Shown here in pieces: positions 19,581-31,840 of a stretch of 64,000 bases of DNA. A program made the position numbers and the translations under genes. This stretch comes from Glycine soja. Its lineage: Eukaryota > Streptophyta > Magnoliopsida > Fabales > Fabaceae. Location of the stretch: NCBI RefSeq assembly GCF_004193775.1, contig NC_041020.1:7757198-7821197 (forward strand), written 5' to 3'. The notes beneath the pieces were generated by a model. That model saw nothing but the letters and a program-made list of their open reading frames with translations. It was not told the DNA's origin and searched no databases. Numbering within the stretch: the stretch's first letter is position 1; each line of letters opens with the position of its first letter.

Positions 19581-20820
19581 TTACATGAATATGTGGAAAA
19601 TTTAATTTAAATGCAGTGCTATAGATATGTTGGTGTGTTCTCCAATTAGATTTAAAATTTTTCCTCGATAATATGTGACGATATTTAATGGTTTTTTGGT
19701 TAGGCTAAAATCTAACTCTGTGTTTCCCATTTTGTCCAATCCATAATTTTAATCCCCATTTTAAAATAGAGACCAATTTTTTAAAAAATTCAATATTTTT
19801 TTCACAAATATGTATGATATATATATTTACTTTCAAGTTTTGTGTGTGTGTGTGTGTGTGTGGCTTTCAAGTTTTTATTTTATTTTCAAGAGAAATTAAT
19901 TTGTGGCGGCATTTAGTCATCAAAACCTATTTAATTCTTTTAAAAATTACCAGCCACAAAATGAAACAAAATAATAATAAAATTATTGCCACATCATCAT
20001 TTAATGGCTCAGATAGACAATACGAACTAAAACCTTGATGGGAAAAAATGTTCAAAAACCTTGACTGGTCAAAATTTTGTTTAAGGACTAAAACCCAAAA
20101 TTTGAAAAAATTTATGGACTAAAAATTAGTTAACCCTTGTTATAAAACTCAAACCTACCCAACCAATTTGACTCTGAATCAGAGGTCTGATTGAGTAAGT
20201 TTGCATATCAGATAAGTCATGCAGTTACCCTAGTTTGACCATATGTGTCCCAATTTGACCCGAACAATCAATGGTTAAACCAGTGACCCAGTTCAGTTGA
20301 ACTAGTGAGCTGATTTGGTTAATCTGATTGAACCAAAATTAATTGTATTAAAAAATGAAAAATTTAATGAAAATACAAAAAGAAAATTTGATGCTTTCAA
20401 AAGTTCAACATAAAACCTAAAACTTGTTAGTGGTTCAACTTACAACCAAACAATCATAATGAATTACTAAACATATGACATAATTAATATATTTTTTTAT
20501 ATCTTATGTTACTTATAATGATTTAGCAGTTCAACTACTAATTCATTATTTCGACTAGTGACCCATAAATTAAGTAAGGAGCGGTTTAATGTAAGAGGGA
20601 GTGAGACATTCTTTTTCTTGCATGATAATTTTTGTTTTCCATTGTTAATTTAGATGTTTGATTGTGAGTTTGTATTGGTCCCCTTTTGATGGTATTTAGG
20701 GATTTTAATAAATTGTTTCAACTACACATTTGAATTACTATGACAATCCGTGCTTCTGAGAATTTTACAAAGTGCAATGACGTTGAGTTATAAAATTTCG
20801 TGTCTAATATATATTTTTGT
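19581..20820. other. Spacer with GT microsatellite, end of unit 1
   Basis: A (GT) run at about 19842-19862, then AT-rich DNA. 20200-20340 has ACCAGTGACCCAGTTCAGTT-type sequence of an unidentified dispersed repeat. No gene seen. The equivalent stretch in unit 3 is 59110-61320, which contains extra blocks. Confidence 0.5.
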
Positions 20821-22488
20821 GGGGTGTGTGTGTGTGTGTTTACGTGTGTGTAACAAATTGAATTTGGTGTTCTAGACGTTATACAATTGTTTTTCCTTTG
20901 ACTTATGAACTCCCTCTGCCTTGCCTTTCATCCCATTGACTTTTAGTTATTTAGTTGATTTGTTACGAAACTCTATACCTTGGCCCCTTCACGTTAATCA
21001 TATAGACAGATAGAGAAATATAACCATTGCCCTAATTATATGATAAGAAATAAAAATTCCAAGGGTTTAGTTTTTTTTAAGTATCTAGCTTGTTTTGTTT
21101 ATAGAATGTTCATGTCACAGAGAATAGTTTCAAAAATTAATCACTATGAGGCGCGACGAGTGAAAAATATTTTGAGAACAATTGAGGAGTCGTGGGTTTT
21201 TTATAATTCATAGATAGTGTGTGTGTTAAAATGTTTTCTAGGTCGGACTTAATCAGGAGGGAGACCTTCATGTACTCTCCGAAGTCTAGGCCTTTGGGAT
21301 AAATATACTCGGTTTGAGTGTTCCTCTAAGCCTATGTTAATCCCATATGATTGGAGCATTATCGAAAAAATGTGTGACCATAACTGGTATGCCTATGATT
21401 TCACTTAGTAAGGAGTGACCTGACTTACCCATTGTGTGACATGTCTTATCATGTACTCCTAAGTGTCCGACGAGGTTTTTCACTGAAAATGGTACCATAT
21501 TGCATGTAGACTTGAGTCTAATATATCAGTTGCATAATGCTTGTGTTTGGTTTTTCATTGAGTTGCAAATTGAGACTTAGTGTTGTTTCTGAAGTGTGTG
21601 GTCTTGAATGAGTGCGAACGTTAGTGTATGATTTTTGTGAAGTGATGATGACGTATGTATTGAGTTGAATGCTCTTAGTTCTTAATTCATAGGAATGTGA
21701 TAACTCATTCCCGGTGTATATTTTTGTTTGGCATTTTATATGGATATTTATTGTATTTTATTCGAACCCAGAGACGATTGGACTTAGTTTTTCAAGTAAA
21801 TACTTACTACTAGAGGTGTGTATTCCTCAATAAAGTTAAATTTTCCTTTCCAAAACAACTTTATGTTACTGTGTTATCTTTTTTTTATAATCAGTGCAAT
21901 TGACTTAGGAAAAATGTTCTCTAGTAAGATGACTTCAGCATCAGCTGGATTCACCTTTTGGTTATATGGATCTCTTTCTTGTAAGGTTTCTTTAATTTTC
22001 TTTTGAATTAAGTATATTTTTAATACTTGAAAATATAATTGAATTTGAGAATAAATACCTATTTTGATCCCTGAAAGTGTAAAATACTGACAAATTGATC
22101 CTTAAAAGTTGAAAATTTTGAATTTAGTCTCTACATGTACAAAAAGTGTGACTAATTGGTTCCATCGTTAACTCCTCCATATCTGGTTAGTAAGGATCCA
22201 TTAAGTGAGAACGAGATAGGCTAGTAGAGTATCACATCATTGATGAAGTGATAGTATAGTCGAACACATTAATAGATCATCGCTAACGGCGGGTAGTAAA
22301 GTCGAGCAAAATGTGACAGCGGGTAGTAAAATAAAGATGTGACTTATTTTACCGGTAGTAAAAGTTATTCAAGCCATCTTATTTAGTTTGTTGCTAAATT
22401 TCATGTTTTGTTGCTCTATCTTTTCAAACCACAAGTTTAGCCTCACTATTTTTTTAATTCAGTCATCCATCTCCCACTTTAAAAAAAA
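20821..22488. other. Spacer downstream of FBX2
   Basis: Near-identical to 1-1669, including the exon-like block at 21895-21985. No other gene seen. Confidence 0.6.
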
Positions 22489-22742
22489 TCATGATTTTAG
22501 TTTCCTGATTTTTTAATTGAGAAATTTCGTCTTTCACTTTTAAAAAATTCATAACTTTAATTCTTATGACCAAATTCAATCGCTGAATGACACACGAACT
22601 AAATAATTACAAAAAATCCATGACATGGGTCAACAAAATGTACATAGTTAACTTTAGATATTGGTTATGTGAATTAAAATCGAAGATTGTTTAAAAGTGA
22701 AACGAAATGTCTCAATTTACAAATTAGAGGACTAAAATCATG
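22489..22742. repeat. Foldback element, type a
   Basis: Copy of the element at 1670-1896, with arms near 22489-22546 and 22692-22742. Confidence 0.55.
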
Positions 22743-23057
22743 ATAAAGAGATAAAAATTACATTTTAGCCTACATTTTATGTTTCCAACATAATATTTTC
22801 CACAAAAAATAAGATTCTACTGCAAGAGAAAATTATGAGGATTTAAAGGAGATGAGAACAAAGTATGAGCCACGAAAAGATAATGCAGCCAAAACCAAAG
22901 CAAACACACAATTAGCAATAGCCAATAGAACCATCCACCAAAGTAAGGAACAACCCCAAATATCCACACAATCTGTCATGTGCATACAATAAATGGTAAG
23001 ATTCTGAAAACACTTACATAATTTAACATAAACTCATATAAGCAAACGTACGGTACC

Positions 23058-24215
23058 TTAATTTCCATATGGCAAAACCAAGCTTTGAATATAATCATGG
23101 GAGGACATTGGCACTTGGTTGTTGAAATCTTGAGTATAGACTATTCTATTATCTTTCTTATTATAGAGAATAAATTTTGAAGATATATAATTTGCCAGCA
23201 ACAGGACATCACCATTTTCAGAGATGCACAGAGGCTTCAGTATTACACATGGCAGATGGGCTTGAAGAAGCTCAAGAGTTACATTCAACAATTGAGTCCA
23301 AGAATTTTCAACTCCAAATTCCCTCATTAGCCAAACAACAAAATGGGTTCTCCGGTGAACATGAGAAAGACACAAGCAGCCTTTCAATACCCCAAGTTCA
23401 GGGCCACGGGGAACTTGAGAAAGACCATTCGGCATCAGCAAATATTTGAATGTCTTCTTGTTTAGATCTTATGAAAAAATTACTAATTGATCGACGGTTA
23501 CAGTTTCCCATTCATAATCAAAACCCAACTTGCGAATTGCGAACCAGTTAACAGTGCCACTCACAGGTTGTCAACATTTTTCTCCCAAAATGGGGAATGC
23601 CGGACAAGTTAAAACCTTTCTCCAATGAGTGTCACCTAAGCGGTGAACTCTCACCTCCCGATTTTGTGACTTAATATTCGAAAGGACTAACACCACCTTG
23701 TAAGTGTCACTCCGATCATCATAACCAAACCCACACTTCACTTGATACCACCAAAGTTTATAATTGCATGTGCGAAGACATAAGTGTGGTGAATCTTCAG
23801 ACATGATCCTTGTGGCCAGGTTACAAAACCAGACCCGGTATTCACTGAATTCACCTCTAGCAACCATATTAATCAAGCAAACCAACCCATTGCAGGAACC
23901 TATAAATAAGTATCTGTTGTCTAGCTGGTGGCAACCATTGTCAACAGTGGATGATGGGTTCTCAAGTAAACTACATATAGAGCATGGGGCGATGCCTGGG
24001 AGATCCCTCATATCTTCAAACACAGTATTAATTTGACACCTTAATAGGACGTGGGTGTTTCTAGATGACCTTTGAAGGTTCAATTTGACAAAGTGTGCTT
24101 GGAAGATGAGGGAATTCCAAGTCCTAGAAACGCACCTGAAACGCATAAGAGATTTGACGGGAAGCCATGACAAAATTTCTTCTATGAGGTCCTGAGGGAG
24201 CTGGGCCATTGCCAT
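23058..24215 (-). pseudogene. F-box gene FBX2, two nonsense mutations
   Basis: Collinear with FBX3 from the ATG at 24215 to the full-length stop, with no frameshift. Two in-frame stops break it: TGA at 23571-23573 (GGA in the others, right after GEKC) and TAA at 23469-23471 (TAT in the others, in the FSYDLNK region). The first leaves a 214-residue product with the F-box and part of the FBA domain. Such a product could still bind SKP1, but it would lack the region expected to bind substrate. Otherwise nearly as well preserved as FBX3, so the inactivation is recent. Confidence 0.9.
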
Positions 24216-25239
24216 CTTAGTTGGGTCACCCAATGTTGTTATTTCAAAACCCTAGCCAGCAAGAAGAACAATACACATACTTTTCAACAAGGACAAGTGA
24301 GGATTTTGGACAAGCATGGATAACAAAAAAATTAAACCCAAACCTAGAACACTAGAATGCAAAAAGGAAAATTAACAATAAGAAGCAAAAAACATAAATG
24401 AACTCACGGGATCAAGATTGACGAAATGAAACCTGATGTTAGTAATGATGTGATTTCGAGAGTTTGGAGTTCAATCAAGGTTAGACTTTTCTCAAACAAA
24501 AATTCTAAGGAAAAAGCACTTTGATCGTTTTATCTAGAGAAGCCAAACACTGCTTTGACGATGTCGATGACGGGAAGGAAATCGGGTTCAGAGAGATTTG
24601 GGATTTGGGAAAGAAAAAGAATAATAGGCCGTCAAGGTAACTTACAGGTAAAAGAATATAACGAAGTTAAATAAAGGATTTAATCAAAGAATTTTGAAAA
24701 TTTTAGGGACCAAATGCAATGAATTTATTTTTGAAGGACTAAATCCAATAGACAAAAGACAATGTTTGGAGGACTAAAATCATATTTAACCATGTAATTA
24801 TTAAGGTTAAAAATAATAAACATTTGAGATTAAAATATTAAAAATTCAAATTAAAATTTAATATATCATCAAATTGTCACTACCATTGCTGCTATTGTCA
24901 TCAATTGTCTTTAATTGTCACTACCATTGCTGCCATGATCGTTGTCGTCGACACTACCGCCATCGTTCATGATGACGATGATCATGGCGGTGGAGGTGGT
25001 GAATATAGCAACGATCATACCAGCAAAGGTGGTGACAATCATGGTGATGGGTTAATGCTAATTTAAATATTTTAGGACATGATTTGTTTGACGAATGGTT
25101 TAGAGATTTAATGGTTGTATTATTTTTAATTTTGATTTTTAAATATTTTAATCTCAACCACCTATTATTTTTAAGCATAATCTAATGATTGTTTTTAATT
25201 TTTCTCACATGAGTCCTATTCTATATATTTTAGAGAACC
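24216..25239. other. Truncated FBX2 5' flank and spacer
   Basis: The flank is joined at AATAG (24623-24627) to sequence lying about 0.7 kb further upstream in unit 3, so the small-ORF block is missing here. 24890-25050 is a short triplet tract. No gene seen. Confidence 0.6.
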
Positions 25240-25403
25240 AGCTTCCGCCTCCCAATTTATCTAATAGCTCGTGAATGGTGGGAATAGGGTAACGGTCTTT
25301 AATCGTTATCGCATTTAATGCCCGATAGTCCACACATAGACGCCAAGACCCATCGTGCTTCTTGACTAGTAGAACAAGGGAGGAGAAAAGACTTATACAT
25401 GGG
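25240..25403 (-). pseudogene. Ty3/gypsy RT N-terminal fragment, unit 2
   Basis: Same as 5155-5297 but about 15 bp longer at the left, adding a [15 protein letters not shown] continuation of the RT domain. Confidence 0.75.
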
Positions 25404-28318
25404 TGTCATACCTAAATTTCGTCTAGGGACAATTGTTTGACGGTATGTGGAGGTTAATTGACAACTTTGAGATGCTTGACACTCGCCGCCGCGTAATCCA
25501 TAAAGTTTCAAGATGTTTGGGAAAGAAGTAAGCTAAAAAACAAAAAATTGGGGTGCACAAATCAAACTGGGGGGGGGGTGTACCTAGCATTAGGGCCCAT
25601 CCAGAATATTCTGGAAAGGCGATTGCTTCAGGTGGAAGCAACCCAAGCGAGCTGGGCAGCAACCACCTCCCCCATTTTCTTATAAAATGGTGCGAGGGGG
25701 CTGAGTTTGAGGGGTTCAACACCTTGATAGCTCATAAATCACTTAAAATTAGTGAGGAGAAGAAGAAAGAAGGGAAAAATACAAGCCGAGATTCTTCTAT
25801 AACGCTTCAGAGATGTTTCCGTGATCAAATCTGTGAAAGTTTTACGATGCCCTTACCGAACGTGTGCTACAACTAGGGTAATGGGAGAAATAGAGGAGGT
25901 GCAAGAGCAGATGAAGGCCGACATGGAGGCCCTGAAAGAGCAAATGATCACAATGATGGAGGCCATAATGAGCAAGGAAAAGATAATGCAAGTCAATGTG
26001 GCTATCGTTACCGCTACATGCACTGTTGTTGAGGTGGAGCCGACCCCCCGATTTGGCCTCAACCAAATAAATCATCCGACCTTGGATAGGGTAGGTCAAG
26101 GAAGCAAAGAGTTGGTAGGTGTGAGCGGCCCCCATTATGTTCAAATTCAAAACAAGCATGCTTTCTCGCCATATGGCTTGCCTCGCAACAATGCACCACC
26201 TAATGGAAAGTCCGAGACTACTTTAGTCTCACTTCCATCATCCATAGATGAGCAAGTCCGATGACACACGGAGACAAATTATGGTCATCCGCACTTTGCT
26301 ATCCTGAGACAACCAAGTCTGATAGCATGCGGAGACGAATCATAGTCATCCGCCACCTTTCGTCAATCCAAGGCAAGCAAGCCCGTTGACACGCCGAGAC
26401 CAATGTGGTCATTTGCGCCCTTTTGTCGAAGACTAAATGTTTATCGACCGAGTCTATTGTAGGCTCACTTTGCTATCCAGAGACAAACGAGTCCGATAAC
26501 ATACGGGGACCGTAATGGTCACTAGCTTTCATTGTTCTGAGACTATCAAAGTCCCTTTTCCCATCCAGAGACAAACGAATCCGATGGTGTGCAGGGACAA
26601 TGATGGTCGTTTGTTTCTAATTGTTTTTTGAGATTGTTATAGTTCCTTTTGTCATCCAAAGATAGTCAAGTCCGATGACCCATGAAGACTCTCTTTTGTC
26701 ATCTAGAGACAATTAAGTCCAATGACACGCAAAGACTTTCCTTTGTCACCCAAAGACAGTCAAGTTCGATGATGCACAAAGACTCCTTTTTGCTATCTAG
26801 AGACCAACAAGTTTGATAGCATGCGGAGACCGTCATGATTATCTGTTTTTATCAATTTCAAAGTACCAAGGCTTTTTGTTGTGCACCTGATGTCTTTTAT
26901 GCTCTTTCTGATTGACAGGTTTTGCTGATTGAGCTATTGGTCAGTCGGGTGAAGATTCAGCTCAAACGAAATTAGTGTTTTATCTTTACTTCCCTTTTAT
27001 CTCCAATAAAGGATAAGTAAATAGGGGCAACTTTTATACTCTAATTTCGTCCAGGGACAATTGTTTGTCGGCATGCAGACCTTAATTGACCACTTTGAGA
27101 TGCTTGACACTCACCGCTACGTAATCCATAAAGTTTCAGGATGTTTTGGAAAGAAATCAGCTAAAAACACAAAAATGGGGGTGCACTAATCAAAATGGGG
27201 GTATACCTAGCATTTGGGCCCATCTAAGGCCATCTAGAATATTTTGGAAAGGGGATTGCTTCAGGTGGAAGCAACCCAGCTTGCCTGAGCGAGCCGGGCG
27301 GCAACCACCTCCCCCATTTTCTTATAAAATGACGTGAGGGGGCTGGGTTTGAGGAGTTCAACACCTTGATAGCTCAGAAATCACTTAAAATTAGTGAGTA
27401 GAAGAAGAAAGAAGGGAAAAATCCAAGCCAAGACACTTCCGTAACACTTCCGAGACATTTCCAAGATCAATTTCGTGAAAGTTTCTTCCGTGTTCTTCGT
27501 ACATTCTTCATCGTTCGTCGAGCTTCAACCGGTTAGTTTTTGATTTCGAAGCTTTCAATTCAATCTATGCACCCTTAGTGGTCCAATCTTGTTTTGTATG
27601 CTTTCACCTTCATCTTGTTTACTTTCGATATCCTTTTCTTTGGATTTTAACAAGCTTCGACCGATCGTTTAAGCCGTTATCTCGCATAATAAATGATAAA
27701 ATGAATTTCAACCGATCATTTGTGTTGTAATCTCGGTTAATCACTGTTAAAATAAAATTCAACCGATCATTCACACTGTAACCTCGGGTAATAAAAAAAG
27801 GGTAAATAAGCTCCAATCGAACACTTTACTTTAAAAGTTCTTATAAATGAGTTGATAAATAATCAATGTTTAGTTCTTAAAGAACTACGTAGGTCTGATT
27901 TCCTCACCGCAATTGAGGATACATAGGAACAAAAGCCACACTTTTGTCGACCCCAAAAAGGGAGAGATTGTTAAAGGTCCAACGCCTTAACATTTCTCTC
28001 CTTCCATAAAATCAATAGATCGTTAAAGGTCCGACGCCATAATGATTCTCTCCTTTCAAAATCAAGTGATTATTAAAGGTCTAAGGCCTGAACTTTTCTT
28101 TCTTTTCAGAAACCAAGAGATCATTAAAGATCCAACGCCTTAACTTTTCTCTCCTTTCAAAAAAAAAGATATCATTAAAGGTTCAACGCCTTAACGTTTC
28201 TGTCTTTTCAAAAATAAGAGATCGTTAAAGATCCAACGCCTTAACGTTTCTCTTTTTAAAAAAATCAAGAGATTGTCAAAAGGGTCCAGTGCCTTAGCGA
28301 TTCTCTTTGTTCAAAAAA
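25404..28318 (+). mobile_element. Tat/Ogre-like element, unit 2 copy
   Basis: Left LTR 25404-25841 (TATA near 25681), gag-like ORF from the ATG at 25881 to 26264, tandem-repeat field 26236-26840, PPT-like AAATAGGGGC (27019-27028), right LTR about 27032-27955, 51-bp tandem repeats 27961-28318. Same internal deletion as in unit 1, so both descend from one damaged insertion. An upstream GTG at 25821 keeps the gag frame open, but the shared ATG is the better start. Confidence 0.65.
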
Positions 28319-28889
28319 GCTGATCACAGTTTAAATGTTGGCCGTTACCCACCATGACACTCAGAAGAGGTGTAGCTTTTGAAGACAGGCCCAACAACTT
28401 AGCCAGAGGTGCTTGAATAAAGTTGTGGGTACTACCCCCATCAACTAAAATCACCATGGGGAGTGTGTCGATATAACTCAATAGACGCAACGTCTCAGGT
28501 GCGATGTGGCCCAAAAGGGAATGGAAGTTGATTTGGGCCAGAGTGGGGTTTGGGTCATCGGGTGGGTCGGGTGGTTGCTCTCGGGTCACATTGGCTTCAA
28601 AAGGGGCTTCATCTTCATCTGAAATCAACAGAAATACCCTAGACGAGCATATGTGCCCGCAATGAAAATTTTCATCGCAGTTGAAGCACAAACCTCTGTC
28701 TCGTCGGGAGGCCATTTCCGCCGATGAAAGGCAATTGAGAAGAATAAGGTTAAGGGATAGCAATTTTAAGGGCGTGGGGAGCAACGACGGGCTTGGAGTG
28801 GGTGAGGAAATTGTAGAGCTCGAGGGGGTTCGTGTGGGGAGGGTCTAGGTCACCATAAGTGAAGGGTGAGGGGGCCAAACTTGTTGTAC
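28319..28889 (-). pseudogene. Ty3/gypsy zinc knuckle-protease fragment, unit 2
   Basis: CFNCDENFHCGHIC knuckle and ILVDGGSTHNFIQ protease core, as in unit 1, with independent substitutions. The coding region ends at the tandem repeats. Confidence 0.75.
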
Positions 28890-28891
28890 AC

Positions 28892-29552
28892 CTATCGAAG
28901 AGCATCTAGGAGTTTCTTTTCTTGTAAGCGCGCCAACCCCGCCGCCTGAGCCATCGTTAAGGGTTGGAGAGCTTGGACTTCCCGGCGTATCTGTGGGGAC
29001 AATCTCGAGACGAAGCAACACAAGAGAAAGAGAGATGGCAAGCCAACAATACGATTCGCAAGGTCCTCAAACTCAGAGAGGTAAGAATTGACTGTTCCCT
29101 TCTGCGTTAATTTGAATAATGCATCGATAGGATTCTCATATTGTGAAGGGGCAAACAGAGATTGCAGGGCTTGGATAAAATCTGACCAAGATGTCAATTG
29201 GTCGTTGCTAGTCCTCCACTGGAATCATGCTAAACGTCAGGCGTTCATGCTCCAGTGTCGCATGATATTCGAAGAACTGATTGATCTTAAAGATCCAACC
29301 AAGCGGGTTAGTGCCATCAAACCTTGGAACATCCAACTTCATACGATGTGAAGAAGGAGAAGTCACAAAAGAGGGAATGGCGGATGAAGATGAAGGTGAG
29401 TGACTGTTTGGTCCTTGATTTTGCAAGTGGTGAATGAACTTGTTGATTTTTTGGGTGAGCTTGTGAAAAGTATCATTGAGGGAGATGGTGAGCTTCGTGA
29501 TAGCGTCCTCCAGAAGATTGGAGTTGGCTTTGGATCTCGTGGACTCTGCCAT
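28892..29552 (-). pseudogene. Ty3/gypsy gag fragment, unit 2
   Basis: Starts at the ATG at 29552. Keeps the DVPRFDGTNPLGWIF segment that is partly deleted in unit 1. The frame breaks near 29208. The gag core follows in 28892-29197. Confidence 0.75.
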
Positions 29553-29781
29553 GGATATCTTTCAATGAAAGCACCAAAACGCTAAGAAACAAGATAAAAG
29601 CTGGTTTCGAGGGCCAATTCATCATAAGAACAGAGAATAGAATAAGGGAAGTAGTGATTTTCATTATGTCGGCCTTCTTACATTGAGCTAATATTTATAC
29701 TGAGATAATACTAGCAGAATTTGTAATTCTGTGTAGACAAGGTATAACAGAATTTGCAAAATAAAAATGCAGTGATGGGGT
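29553..29781 (-). repeat. Gypsy 5' LTR remnant, unit 2
   Basis: As 9427-9655. It ends in the GGGGT target site at 29777-29781. Confidence 0.55.
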
Positions 29782-31406
29782 TGTTGGATCAAGTGGCCTT
29801 AGAATAATTAAGAAAGGGGTGGTTGAATTAATTATTCCTAAACCTTTACTAATTAAAAAATTTATTCTTCTAAGACTTTTACTATATTGTTAAGTAAATG
29901 AAGAATAGAAAAGAAACTTAACCAAAAGTAAAAGCGGGAATATTTAAAGTGCACAACGGAAATTAAAAGAGTAGGGAAGAAGGAGACAAACACACAAGAG
30001 TTTTTATACTGGTTCGACAACAACCTGTGCCTACATCCAGTCCCCAAGCGACCTGCGGTCCTTGAGATTTCTTTTCAACTTGTAAAAATCCTTTTACAAG
30101 CAAAGATCCACAAGTGATGTACCGTCCCTTGTTCTCTTTGAACAAACTAGTGGATGTACCCTCCACTAGAACCGATCCACAAGAGATGTACCCTCTCTTG
30201 TTCTCAATCAAACCCAAGTAGATGTACCCTCTACTTGTACCACAAAGGTTGTACCCTCCAATGTATTAAGACAAAGATCTCAGGCGGTTAAACCTTTGAT
30301 ACTTAGTGAATGGGGATACAAAAGAATTCTCAGAAGAAAACTATTGTATAAGGGAAAGGGAAGAATCAAAAGAATTCTCAAACTGTATCATTTTGAATTC
30401 TTTGACAAGGGAGAAGGGAGACACAAAAGAATTCAGGCGGTTAGTCCTTTTTTCTTTTTGGAGTAAGGAGAAGAGAGACACAAAAAGAATTCAGGCGGTT
30501 AGTCCTTGGCGAATTCTTTTTGGCAAAGGGAGAAGAGATGAAAAGAATGAATAACACAGTTTTCAAGGTTTAGAAAACCATAAAACTTTGGAAAGCTTTT
30601 GGCAAAACGAAGAAGAAAAAGAAGTTCAAAGAGATTCAAGGCTTGTAAAGGATTGTATTGAATTAGTTGTCAAATGCAAAACAAAGCCTTGCTTTTATAG
30701 ACTCTTCATGTCTGGTCAAGAAAACCATTTAGAAGAGTTGTGACTTTTAGAAAAACTTAAAACCAATTTGAAAAAGTCAAAAATCATTTGAAGAGTTACA
30801 TCTTTTGATGTATTTGGAAACAATCACTGGTAATCGATTACCAAATCAATGTAATCGATTACACAAAGCTTTTATGTGAAAGGATGTGACTCTTCACATT
30901 TGAATTTGAATTTTAACGTTCAAAGGCACTGGTAATCGATTACCAAAACATTGTAATCGATTACAGATTTTTGAAATCAATTGGAACATTGTAAATTCAT
31001 TTGAAAACTTTTTCAAATCCATTTTGCTACTGGTAATCGATTACAATAATCTGGTAATCCATTACCAGAGAGTAAAAACTCTTTGGTAAACATGTTTTTG
31101 AGAAAAATCTATGTGCTACCCAGTTTTTGAAAAAACCTTTTCATACTTATCTTGATTAAGTCTTGTCTTGATTCTTGAGTCTTGAATCTTGATCTTTATT
31201 CTTGGAAGCTTGATCCTTGAATCTTGATTCTTGATTCTTGAAATCAACTTTCCTTTTTAATCTTGAAGTGTTCTTGATTCTATCTTGAACATCTTGAACT
31301 CATTCTTTGACCTTTGAGGTTTTTGTCATCACCTTTGTGATCATCTTTGTTATCATCAAAACATCTTTGAATCAATCTTGATTCATCATGAAGCTTTGCT
31401 TCTACA
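29782..31406 (-). mobile_element. Solo LTR, unit 2 copy
   Basis: 1625 bp, TG...CA ends, flanked by GGGGT at 29777-29781 and 31407-31411. TATA box at 30692-30699 (minus). The palindrome cluster (30829-31069) has six sites, one more than unit 1, and one site reads TAATCCATTA. The GATGTACCCTC segment is longer than in unit 1. Sharing of target site and host shows it was duplicated with the unit. Confidence 0.85.
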
Positions 31407-31554
31407 GGGGTAATGGCAGACAAAGCTCTGAGACACTAATGCCACATCAGCAGAGGACGTTATATGTAATCTTTCAGGTATGCAGGTGCACTGATCTTCC
31501 TTTTAAGTTTGGTTGTTGAATCATCGTGCTCTCTATCAGTAATTGTGGTCTAAG
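31407..31554 (-). repeat. Right flank of solo LTR, unit 2
   Basis: Equivalent of 11218-11364, starting with the second GGGGT. Confidence 0.4.
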
Positions 31555-31840
31555 TGGTGTTAACCATCAACAGTAGACGATGGATTCTCGAGTAAAGCAT
31601 GTATAGAGCAGAAAGCCAAACTTTCCACAGCCCCAATATCACCCTTGATGTTACCTTGACACCTTAACAAGATGTAAGGGTGGGGGAGCTTTGAAGTTGC
31701 AATTTAACGAACATAAAATGGAGACTGAGCGAATTCCAAGCCTTGAAAACGCATCTGAAGCGCAAGAGAGATTTAACAGGAAGCCATGACAAAATCTCCA
31801 CTAGGAGTTCACGAGGGAGCGTCTGTTTGGTCATGTTCAT
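31555..31840 (-). pseudogene. Old F-box relic type B, unit 2
   Basis: From the ATG at 31840: LPRELLVEILSWLPVKSLLR, then a conserved KAWNSL, followed by a frameshift and stop after about 60 codons. It retains about 50 bp more than the unit 1 copy, covering the LLENPSSTV-like region, so that loss is specific to unit 1. Confidence 0.75.

Larger units (their letters stand above)
1..20820. repeat. Tandem segmental unit 1
   Basis: First of four large direct repeats, recognised because the sequence from base 1 (GT-rich run, then a spacer shared almost base for base) restarts at 20821, 44662 and 62106. Order inside: spacer, FBX1, its 5' flank, nested gypsy and Tat-like elements, solo LTR, old F-box relic, spacer, F-box 3' stub, Sirevirus, spacer. 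Compared with unit 2 it lacks the second F-box gene, removed by a deletion whose junction is at 13951-13958. The left end is cut by the window edge. Confidence 0.85.
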
